DNA of 64,000 nt from Lineus longissimus. Its lineage: Eukaryota > Nemertea > Pilidiophora > Heteronemertea > Lineidae. The stretch is taken from NCBI RefSeq assembly GCF_910592395.1, contig NC_088315.1, positions 18,521,808 to 18,585,807 of the forward strand, written 5' to 3'. Numbering within the stretch: the first letter of the stretch is position 1; the number at the start of each line of letters is the position of its first letter. The translations under genes and the position numbers were made by a program. The notes below the pieces were generated by a model. It worked only from the letters and a program-made list of their open reading frames with translations, was not told where the DNA came from and did not search any database. Shown here piece by piece: positions 12,101 to 24,000 of this stretch.

Positions 12101-14520
12101 GGGAGGTTTCTTCTCACGGCAGGAGTTCCCGTCATTGCTACAGAACGCCTCTGCAAAATAATCAAGATAGAAGAATGACTATATAAGTTCATTTAGTGTG
12201 TACGTATAATTTTGCATGTCCAGTACTCTCTCCCCTTGTGCATTTCAGTGGGCTAGAGCCCAGACCATTCCCTGCGTACGTAGACAAAACGATCGTCAAT
12301 CGATACTGGTGTATATATGGAGTCAATGGCTTAGCTGATGTGGTCGAGGTGCATAATAAAACAAAATGAAACCTGCTTAAAAAAGTTACAATTTCATCAC
12401 TTTTTGATGAAAATATTGCATGATTTTCAAGTATTTTGAAGACAAATCTGACAATTCTATAACTGGTGTACAATAGAAATGGGCCTGGTGTGCATTGTAC
12501 ACTCAAAGTGTACTACAAGCAGGCAGCCCTGCATAACCTAGTCCTGGGTCCAATTGATGCGGCACAGAAATTTACAACAATTAACTGGCGTTACTTCAAG
12601 AGCACACAACAAAAGTTGTCCATACCATAGCTAGAGGTGTCACTAGCTTCTGGGCCTCGATCCCTGCCACAAGTTGCTCCTCAAACTTCCTCAAATCGAA
12701 CTCAATCTCCATTGCTAGCTGCTTGTCCGCTGCCATGATGTCTGTCGGTCGAGAAGAAAAAAAATTTCAGTAGAATTTGGCGAATTTGCTCATTCCGTCT
12801 TGGTGATAAGACTAAATATTGCATGGGCCGACGAAATTTAATACTTGATGCTTTGGAGTTGAAATTTTCACCTTTTTTAAATACAGTGCAACCTCCCTTA
12901 GCGGACACCTCCCTAATAAGGACAACGTCTCCAGTAAGGACACTTTTTTGGTCCCAAATTGATTATTTCCATTCAATTTGACCTCTCTAATCAGGACACC
13001 TCTCTATTAAGGACAGCACTTGTCAGTCCCATGGGTGTCCTTAATAGAGAGGTTCTACTGTATAAGTTTTAAAGGGGGACTCTAGGCAGTAGCAGAGGGG
13101 CTAATTCGGCCATCTTCAGGTGACTAATATATACAGTAAGGGCCCTGGGTCATGTCAGATTCAGCACTAAATATATTCCTCGTACAAGCGTGAATCATTT
13201 TGACGTACTGTGAGATGTGAGAGACCCCTATTGGCGACTTCTTGAACTTTATCTTGCCTGCCTATATTGTCCCTTTAAGGTGCATTTGCGAAAATAAAAC
13301 GCTTGTGAAAATTCCACGTTTTACAATAAGCTCCAACGCCAGTCAACACCTCACGCAGTCGCCCAGCTGACTTCTTTTTTGCGACAAAAACAATCTTTAG
13401 TATAAACCAACCTTTCACTTCACTCTTGTAGTCTTTCATCAGTTCCCTAAGATACATCATCAGATCTTTCTGAAGCGGTGATAATTTCTTTTCCAGCTGA
13501 AATGTAAACACGAACAGCTTCAGTATTGACGGATAAATAAAACTTGATTGAAAATAGCATTCGTTTGTGCGCAATATCCCCATTGCCTCATTTTTGCATC
13601 CTGAGCTTCAGGTTTTTGATACTCCTACGTTTGTAATAGGGAGAGCTGGAGCATATGGAAAACCACTGGGTGCCGAGGATGCATTTTTGTGGCTTGGTCA
13701 CGATTCTTCAGTGTTGATATTTGACTTGACGAATAAATAAAACGTCTTTCTTAACACACTTTGATTGAAAATAGCATTTGTTGTGCGTAATATCCCCATT
13801 GCCTCATTTTTGTGGCTGGGTTACGATTCTTCCATTTAGATATACGTAGGTGGCATAATTGATTTGCACCAGCCGCGTTGGATTTGAAAGAACGGAGCAA
13901 GGGCCAAAGAGACTTTTTAAGACGTTTTGTGCTGACGACTTGTTAAATTTCAGGTGTGATCGAATTGAAACTCACACTGCACTGTTGGGTCTCTGTGCTA
14001 GAACATTGGCAGAATTTGAGCTCCACTTCAAGTTTGGGCCCCAAGTTGAGCTCCTCCACAGGTTTGGGCCCCAAATTGAGCTCCACTTCAGGTTTGTGAC
14101 TCAAATTGAGCTCCACTTCAAGTTTGGGCCCCAAATTTGAGCTCCACCTCAGGTTTGGGCCTATGCCCTCGCTCCACCCTCCTGGCCTCAATTTGAGTGC
14201 AGAGACCCCCCAATTTGGGTGCACACACTGGTAAACAGTCGCAAGCCTTACTTTCGACGCTAGACCCCGACAATATGAAACAGAGTCGATAACATACTGT
14301 TAAGCATTGTTATTTGGGGTAATCATCCATAGGCCGGACGTTCGAAGCTTACCATGTGTTTGAGAGCAATGACGACTGGCACAATATTCTCAATGAGATT
14401 CTTCCTCATGATCTCCGTGATGATGGCCTTCTTTGCCTTCTCCACGAGAGCCGTGGCAGCCTCCTGTTCATCATAGATCTCCTCTGGGGGCTTTGATTTC
14501 ATCGATGACAACTTGATCTC
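9135..14520 (-). CDS. NCAPD3: NCAPD3 exons 28-36 (C-terminal helices and basic tail)
   Basis: Exons in transcript order: 14520-14353, 13496-13412, 12741-12626, 12150-11927, 11407-11254, 10966-10894, 10094-9993, 9816-9720, 9333-9135 (stop TGA at 9137-9135). They encode [34 protein letters not shown], a Thr/Pro/Gly-rich disordered stretch with several TP sites, [42 protein letters not shown] and a final Arg/Lys-rich end. The TP-rich tail fits the known mitotic phosphorylation of this subunit's C-terminus; phosphorylation here is inference. Confidence 0.93.
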
Positions 14521-17500
14521 CTGGAAGGCACATGAATGAGAGGTAAGAAAAGGCTGTCCCATTTAGGGGGTGTACCCCCATTTCGCCTACACCCATTTCG
14601 CCTACACCCATTTCGCCCATACCCATTTCGCCTACACCCATTTTGCCTACCCCCATTTCGCCTACCCCCATTTCGCCTACACCCACTTCACCTATTCACC
14701 ATTTCGCCTACTCACCATTTCGCCTACTCACCATTTCGCCTACTCACCATTTCGCCTACTCACCATTTCGCCTACTCACCATTTCGCCTACTCACCATTT
14801 CGCCTACTCACCATTTCGCCTACTCAAAAGGAAAAGAGTGGTGTGCGCTGGACATTTGAACAATTTTACGAATTGTTGAGCTTGGTTTTTTTCCTTTATA
14901 TTATAGTATATTTCCCAGTTAAACTTTACCATACTTTATCATTCCAACCCGGCCTCTTGAGACAAGACCACCATTGATTTTTTAAGCCTTTTTGCAGTTA
15001 AATTGTCACAGTTCGACCGCCTCGCAATGCTTCGGGTTGTGAATCTGAAATTTGGATATGACATTCCAGACAGTCAGGCGAGTAAATGGTGAAATTTTAT
15101 TAGAACTGGTGGTTGTCCACGAATTTTTTTTCTTCAAATTGGACAAATTTGAGTGACCATGATATTTCCACTGTTTTCAGCCAAATCTCAAAATTTATTT
15201 TTTCATCAAAAAAATTATTTTTATCTGTAGACTTGCCATACCAAATATCTTTCCAATACCTCTCCAAATAAGCACTTGACAGTTGAAAACACACTCGCGT
15301 CTAATTTATAGGTCTGGAACCTCCAACCTATGAATATTCAATGGTGGTCTTGTCTTTCTTCACTTCACTTAATTGGGGGTGGGGGGAGGGAAGGTCACTC
15401 TTCAACATGTAGATATTGATGTGTTCGGGTCAATTGCCGACATACTAGTACTTCCATTTTCAAGGGGTTATAAAGGCGAGGGGGGGGGCTTTTCATCATT
15501 TCAATTATGAATATTTGTAAGTGAAGAACCCAAGAGTCTTGGCCTGTTTTTTTACATCTTGGTACAACCAAGCGCTGCCCTACAGGATATCTTCATTGTG
15601 GAGCTTGGCTTTACAAATGGTCATTACATCTTTTGAATTTGAAGTCACTATCATAAAACATTTGAAATGATGTAGGCGAAATGGGTAATAGGCGAAATGG
15701 TGAATAGGCGAAATGGGTGTTGGCGAAATGGTGAGTAGGCGAAATGGTGAGTAGGCGAAATGGGTAATATGCGAAATGGTGAATAGGCGAAATGGGTGTA
15801 GGCGAAATGGTGAGTAGGCGAAATGGTGAGTAGGCGAAATGGTGAGTAGGCGAAATGGGTAAATTTTGTAGGCGAAATGGGTGTAGGCGAAATGGGGATG
15901 AACCATTTAGGGACGTACCAACTTGGAGACATCTCCTGAGCCAATTGCAACTTCAAAGGACATTTCCTTAGCCAAATGCTATTTCAGAGGACACTTCCTT
16001 TGCCAATTGCTTCTTCACAGGACAATTCCTTGGCCAATTGCTATTTGAGGGACATTTCTTCAGCCAATTGCTATTTGACGGACATTTCCTCAGCCAATTG
16101 CTTAATGGACATTTCCTCAGCCAATTGCTATTTGAGGGACATTTCCTCAGCCAATTGCTATTTGAGGGACATTTCCTCAGCCAATTGCTATTTGAGGGAC
16201 ATTTCTCAGCCAATTGCTATTTAATGGACATTTCCTCAGCCAATTGCTATTTGAGGGACATTTCCTCAGCCAATTGCTATTTGAGGGACATTTCCTCAGC
16301 CAATTGCTACTTTGGGGACATTTCCTCAGCCAATTGCTATTTGAGGGACATTTCCTCAGCCAATTGCTATTTGAGGGACATTTCCTCAGCCAATTGCTAC
16401 TTTGGGGACATTTCCTCAGCCAATTGCTATTTGACGGACATTTCCTCAGCCAATTGCTTAATGGACATTTCCTCAGCCAATTGCTATTTGAGGGACATTT
16501 CCTCAGCCAATTGCTACTTTGGGGACATTTCCTCAGCCAAATGCTATTTCAAAGGACATTTCCACAGCCAATTGCTACTTCGGGGGACATTTCCTTAGCC
16601 AATTGCTATTTGAGGGACATTTCCTTAGCCAATTGCTATTTGAGGGACATCTTGACTTACTTTGGAGGCTAGTATGGCAAGCGTATCCTGTAATAGCGGG
16701 CTGCTATCAACATCAACGACCAAGTCACCTTCTGCCATCGTCCCAAGGATATCTTGTACCAGCTTCCCGCTCAGGTTGAACCTATTCTCGTCAGTCATAT
16801 GCTCCAACAAGAAGCGATAGATTGTCATACGTTTCCTGAAAATACAAATAGAAGATGAAGATGGCTAAATTAGCCCCTCTTCTCCTGCCTATCGTCCCCC
16901 TAAAGCTAAATTTAAAGCGGATAGACTTTACTCTGTTTGCACATCAAAGTGAGGTTCCTTGAAGATGGTGCCTAGGCCAGGTCAATCAAAGCCCTATCAA
17001 AGTAACAAGTACCCTGTGATGAACTCTTCCTCTTGCCCGAGACAGAATTGACAAAAACGGTAAATAAATCCAAGCCCGCGAAATCCTGCCTCGGAAAAAG
17101 TGCCAGGGTGCTATTTATCTACTCGTGAAAACCCTTCAACACATTTAGCCTAACTTACCCAGCATTCTCCTTCCCCTTCAATGAGAACATCTTCTTCTCT
17201 TTATCAGACTGAGCAAACTTGTTATAAACTGCAATCAGATAAATGAGTGGTCTTGTATTGCCTACACTTCAAGCATCGTAAATCCCCGGTAGCATACCTG
17301 GGGACGGAAAGAATGTGACGGAGCTGCAGATTACCACCTGAACAGGCCCTTACTGTATAGTACCCTAAGGTATATGGCACGGCTCAACCCGCCGGCCATG
17401 AGGGAATTCCTTTATGGCCCAGTGGTTGGCGCGTTGGCCCCAGAGTGGAAGTTAAGCAACGTTGAGTGCGGTCAACCTTTGGATCGGTGACTGGCGCATA

Positions 17501-17995
17501 CAATACACTTACCATTGTGTCCCTCATAGGCATTGAAGTGGAAGATACATTCAATGAAGTGCTGAAAGAACATTCCAGGGTTCCTCTGAATCAGCAGGTG
17601 CACCAAGCAGAACTCAGCTGAAAAAAATTGGGAACGAATTTACAATATGTGATTATTGCCCAAAAAGGGTCACTAATTGTGACCCGCCATGGCAAAATGA
17701 GTCGCATGTCGCTTCGAGCTTGACAGGTTGAGACGGACTGGTTGTTCATTTCACTATTGACTTGTCTGCCTTTTGTGACATCTGAGTGTATCAATTTCTT
17801 CTATTATGTCCTGGTGTCATTTTAGGCTCATCTTCTGTGCGACATGTGACCCATTTTGCCGTGGTGGGTCACAATTGATGAAATGACATGGCAACTTATC
17901 GGCGGTCTAGAGTCTCCTCCTTTCCTGAAGGATTGATATACGCACAACGACGGTGGATCGGCATGACGAAATAATTGCCATTGCTCAAAGGGTTT

Positions 17996-18026
<31 letters not shown>

Positions 18027-21000
18027 TATATAGCGTAATTCCGTGACACTATGGTTCTCGCTCAAAGCGCTTTGGGATATCATATTATTACCCCGGTCTC
18101 CACAGAAATCAATCAGGGGTTTCAAGGAGCAACCAGAAGGGGCTCACTTGAACTCGACCAGTAGGGGAACTAAGCAGTGACTCAGCCGGGAGTCGAACCC
18201 ACGACCTCCTGATCATGAGGCCGACTCTCTTTCACTGCGCTACCGCTGCCCCTATCTTTATGGTCGAATGCTGTTAGACTAATGAGGTAGAACATTGCAA
18301 TTATTCATCACTTTTAACAAACAGGTTGTAGCATGGCACAAGAAACATTTTCTTTTTGCCAGCGTTTGCCGGGGGTCTACAATCTGAGATGCCAGTGCAA
18401 TGATTTAGATCTATGAGCTGTGCACATTCTGACCACATGACGACAAGAAAACTCACTAAATTCTCTAATTTCTTTGACTTCATCGACCAATCCCATAATG
18501 AATCTGTAGAAGAGGGCCCCTTTCCACTTCAGATAGTCTTCCTGAAATACACAATAAGGAGCCTTCATAGTAAACATGAATACTAGTACAGAGCAAGGTC
18601 TAGAGTATTCTCATCCTTACCTGTAGGAGATGTGTAATGAGGGTGAGTGTCTGCTTCCTGACCAGAGCATTCTCATCCTTACCTGTAGGAGATGTGTAAT
18701 GAGTGTGTGTGTCAGCTTCCTGACCAGAGTATTCTCATCCTTACCTGTAGGAGATGTGTAATGAGGGTGAGTGTCTGCTTCCTGACCAGAGTATTCTCAT
18801 CCTTACCTGTAGGAGATGTGTAATGAGAGTGAGTGTCTGCTTCCTGACCAGAGTATTCTCATCCTTACCTGTAGGAGATGTGTAATGAGGGTGAGTGTCT
18901 GCTTCCTGACCAGAGTATTCTCATCCTTACATGTAGGAGATGTGTAATGAGTGTGAGTGTCTGCTTCCTGACCAGAGCATTCTCATCCTTACCTGTAGGA
19001 GATGTGTAATGAGGGTGAGTGTCTGCTTCCTGACCAGAGTATTCTCATCCTTACCTGTAGGAGATGTGTAATGAGGGTGCGTGTCTGCTTCCTGACCAGA
19101 GTATTCTCATCCTTACCTGTAGGAGATGTGTAATGAGGGCGAGTGTCTGCTTCCTGACCAGAGCATTCTCATCCTTACCTGTAGGAGATGTGTAATGAGT
19201 GTGAGTGTCTGCTTCCTGACCAGAGTATTCTCATCCTTACCTGTAGGAGATGTGTAATGAGTGTGAGTGTCTGCTTCCTGACCAGAGCATTCTCATCCTT
19301 ACCTGTAGGAGATGTGTAATGAGGGTTAGTGTCTGCTTCCTGACCAGAGTATTCTCATCCTTACCTGTAGGAGATGTGTAATGAGAGTGAGTGTCTGCTT
19401 CCTGACCAGAGCATTCTCATCCTTACCTGTAGGAGATGTGTAATGAGTGTGCGTGTCAGCTTCCTGACCAGAGCATTCTCACCCTTACCTGTTGGAGATG
19501 TGTAATGAGTGTGAGTGTCTGCTTCCTGACCAGAGCATTCTCATCCTTACCTGTAGGAGATGTGTAATGAGAGTGAGTGTCTGCTTCCTGACCAGAGCAT
19601 TCTCATCCTTACCTGTAGGAGATGTGTAATGAGGGCGAGTGTCTGCTTCCTGACCAGAGCATTCTCATCCTTACCTGTCGGAGATGTGTAATGAGGGTGC
19701 GTGTCTGCTTCCTGACCAGAGTATTCACACCCTTACCTGTAGGAGATGTGTAATGAGGGTGAGTGTCTGCTTCCTGACCAGAGCATTCTCATCCTTACCT
19801 GTAGGAGATGTGTAATGAGAGTGAGTGTCTGCTTCCTGACCAGAGCATTCTCATCCTTCACACAGCAGGCAATATTAGTCACATAGTTGTTTATCAGGGT
19901 TGTGTATCTGGAAAAAAACCCGGTAGGATTATAAATAATAAAATGAAACAGCCAGGGGCCATTGTGCTCACCGTATAGATATTTGGTGGTTAGGAATTCA
20001 CCCTGGGTAAGGAACATGCTACATGTATAGTATATAGGTCAAACCAAAGTCGGTACGACATGTGATGTATCCTTGCTTGGAGTACCTACCATTAAAATAT
20101 CATCGAAAACAAGTCACTAATGAGCGAGATATTGCACTTTTTTACCTTTTTCAGTTTTGGCCTCCTGGTGGCCAAGTTAAGAATTAGATCGGACCAAAAT
20201 TCAGTGTCCGAGGTGACATGACGTAGGGAGTCCCCCTAATTTTAACACTAACAGACACTGATGAGCACAAGGAGTGCAGACAAGACAAGAAAGTCATAAC
20301 AATGGCCATCCGCTTACCTGACGCAGAGGTCACACATAATGATAACGACGTTATTACGAATGGCTGGGTCTGTTGATGTCTCAAGCTCTCGTGCCATTGC
20401 TGGAACGACCTTCTTGGCCAATGTCTCATTCTGTAAGCACAGTTTCCCTAAAAACAAAAAAGACATACAGGTATTTATGTCATGATCTTGGATCTTTCTC
20501 TTCCTCAGCTTTCGCTCTGCACTTGGAGGGATCATTCTTCAGCGAGTACTCCTCCAATGTTGGACGAGCATATTTACCTGCCACTGCAGTTCAGTGCCAG
20601 TGGGTTTCAGTGGCCTAGTGACTCCGTCTCGGGCCAAAGCGACTCCGTCTAGGGCCAGAGGTACATAGTTTAATTGTCATGTACACTGGTTTCTCACTTG
20701 GTGGTGTCTTTTGCTTGCCATGACAAAGACACCAGGTAAGGAGCTTTGACATTCCATTTGAAGGAGAAAGAAATTTAGGATTAAGCGTCTTACTGAAGGA
20801 CACAAAGATTGACCGCCCTAAGTAATCCAACACCTGTGAAAAAATCACATGATTTCCCGCGTTTGCTGACAATTTCCTCTCTAGTAGAAATGAAGCTAAA
20901 GACATTTTGAAATGTATACCTCACCTTGTCACACAGTACAGTAGAACCTCTCTATTAAGGACACCCTAGGGACTGACATATGCTGTCCTTATCAGAGAAG

Positions 21001-24000
21001 TGTCCTGATTACAGAGGTAAAATTGAATGGAAACAACCCATTTGGGACCAAAACCAGTGTCCTCAATAGAGAGGTTGTCCTCAATAGAGAGGTTGTCCTT
21101 AATAGAGAGGTTGTCCTTAATAGAGAGGTGTCTGCTAAGGGAGGTTTCACTGTATTTACATTGGAGTTCGCCTACAAAGAATCCATTGGCAATCCTAACA
21201 GTTATGTTGTGTAAGATTTTTGTGAATGTTGAGAGCATTGGCCAGTGTCACTCAAAATAAGTTATGACCTACCAAGAGTTATAAACGCATGAGCCCTGAC
21301 TCTTGTCGGCATGTTGGACCCAGAGAACTGGCTGAGAACTTGTGTGCCCGTGATTCCTTGAGTTGCTGGTTCCTGAGAGTCTCCCTGGGAGGCCTGGCCC
21401 TGGGAAGTGCCCGGGGATGTTCGGTTCTGGGAGCCAGGGTTTTCTTGAGAGGCACTGTCCGTGTCTTGTTGCGAGCTTCCATCTGGAGAAAAAGAGTTTG
21501 CGAGACATTTTTGAAGAGGCATTATTGTTGAACCAGATAACCTGCGAATAAGACAACATTTTTTATTGTAATGGTGCATATTATTCTACTAAGAGAGATT
21601 CAATGGAATAACAGCTATGGGGGACTTAATTTGCATATTTTGAGATATGATCAAGGGATATCAGCAGTCACCCTCTTGAATCTTGATGAGCATCCTCAAG
21701 ACTATTGAAAGCAACTAAGAAATAAGTTCATGCAGCATGTCGATTTCATACGACGTTCTTTGTACGTTGCCTCCAGTGAAAGAGTTAAATTTAACCCTTT
21801 TCAAAAGAGAAACAAGGGAAATCCTCCAAAAATAATTACAGTAGAACCTCTCTATTAAGGGCACACTCGGGACTGACAAGTGCTGTCCTTAATAGAGAGT
21901 TATCCTGATTAGAGAGGTCAAATTGAATGAAAACACCCAATTTGGGACCAACACTAGTGTCCTTAATAGAGAGGATGTCCTTTATAGAGAGGGTGTCCTT
22001 AATATAGAGAGGGTGTCCTTAATAGAGAGGGTGTCCTTAATAGAGAGGGTGTCCTTAATAGAGAGGTGTCCGCTAAGGGAGGTTCAACTGTAAAAGTCAC
22101 GTTCCTGGCATCAATTAACTTACCAAGGGTAGAGATACACGGAGCAGCAATCAAACTCTGAATGAGCATAAACACCCGTTTGGGCGTACTATTCGGGCAA
22201 AGCTGAGCTATCTCGCCGATCGTAAACAAATGGCAGACGATGAGGTTCTCGTCGAGGGGACCGTCTGCAGTTTCATTGAGGATGATCTGTGAGAGATAGA
22301 CGTCGGAGACCTTGAGCAAGTCACTGCACCATTTTGTCATGTCTTTCCTCCCTTGACTCACTGCTTGTTCATCTGCCGTATGAAGCTGGAAACATCGTTA
22401 AAAAACATCCACGTTATTCGCTTACATCACCCAATGCACATTTCTCAAGTTCGAGACTGATTTCGATTGAGTTTTTGAACGCAAATGTCGGCAGGAAGCT
22501 ATGATGTGGAACATATTTCTTGAAAATTGTCAAAAGCAATCTTCAAAACATTTTGAACAAGGTATAACTGAAATTGTACGGTCAAAATCCTATTTTGTGC
22601 CAGCATTCCACTTTGCACCAGCATAAAGGAGGTGTCCTGATTAGAGAGGTCAAATTGAATGAAAACACCCAATTTGGGACCAAAGCTAGTGCCCTTAATA
22701 GAGAGGGTGTCCTTAATAGAGAGGTGTCCTCAATAGAGAGGTGTCTGCTACGGGAGGTTCTACTGTAAATACAATTTAGTTCTACAGTAGAACCTCTCCA
22801 TGAAGTACACAACTTGTGACCAAATTTGTGTCCTCAATGGAGAGGGTGTCCTCATAAGAGGTGTCTGAAGAGGGAGGTTCCACCGTACCTTAGACAAGGT
22901 GTTGATTGTGACAGATATCAACTCTGGTGGCAAGTCAAATTTGACCAAGCGCTCTTTCAGATCCTCTGTCAACGACTTTATCTTCTGGCTAGGTAACTGT
23001 TGAGCAATGCAACCAATCACGTTCAAAACCCGCTCCACCGTCATATATTCCTCAGCTGAAAATGATCAAGATGCTGGGTTCATTTATGTGAATATTTCTA
23101 TTCAACTCAAAGTAAACAAATAATGTCAAAATTGGAAATGCAGCGTCAGTCATCTGGACCCTGAGTGAAGGGAGCCAGAGAAATGAAAGAATTCTAACAA
23201 GTTCCAGATCGCTACACCAGATGTCCGGCAGGGACATCTATTGGTGTGTTAACGCGGGTCCAATTCATCCAGACCCCGAGTGGAGGGGCCCGGAAAAGGG
23301 GACAAAATCAAACAAGTTCGGGAACACTGCACCAGATATCAGCACAAGCACATCTATCGATGTTCCAATGGTGTCGAAACAAGAATTTTTTTGATAGTTC
23401 CCCGTTCACACAGCAAAAAGATACTTCCATCACAAGGACTCGGCATGCTCAAGTTGACCAATCATAAGCACCCTGGCACAATTTCAAATTGCCAAAAATA
23501 ACATTATGACACAAAAGGCCTACTTACATCCTGCAAGTTTAGCGTGATCTTGCCAATAATCGAGGACGATATCTGGTTTGAACTTGTTGACAGACGGTGC
23601 CATCTCTGAAAGCAACATCCATGTAGCCTGCAAGGGAAGAATTTATGCATTTTATTTTGCAAGTCTTTCTTTACAAATTTTTCCCTCTCCTAAAAATAAC
23701 GAGGGCTGCTTCTTTTTGAAGCACGCTGTAGACAAGTGACATTTGTCACGGCAACACCGTGATCGCATTTGACAAAAGACTCTCTCGCCTGCAACAAGAA
23801 CCGATGGCAGCTTCAATCAATCAAACCCAGTGATTACTGGGGTACCCTGTACATCTGCAGACAGGCAATCTTTTGATCACTCATTGCACCAATAAAAATT
23901 GCTTGTTTGCAGGGTGCTTTAAATGTCCTAGTTGAGGTTACAAAGATGTACATACTGTGTTATTCTTTGTTGCAATGTGTGTGATCAGTGACGACATCAA

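Noticed and set aside
14536-14977. Long open frames rich in HFAYT / [10 protein letters not shown] repeats
   Set aside because: They are translations of the 15-16 bp array in the foldback element and are open in several frames and in the reverse copy; there is no start or splice context.
16038-16672. 186-aa and 152-aa frames with [10 protein letters not shown] / [10 protein letters not shown] repeats
   Set aside because: The 30-bp unit is a multiple of three, so all frames without a stop stay open; the array is intronic to NCAPD3.
18605-19860. CRISPR-like array (regular 62-bp spacing)
   Set aside because: There are no variable spacers; the whole unit repeats and derives from an exon. The DNA is animal.
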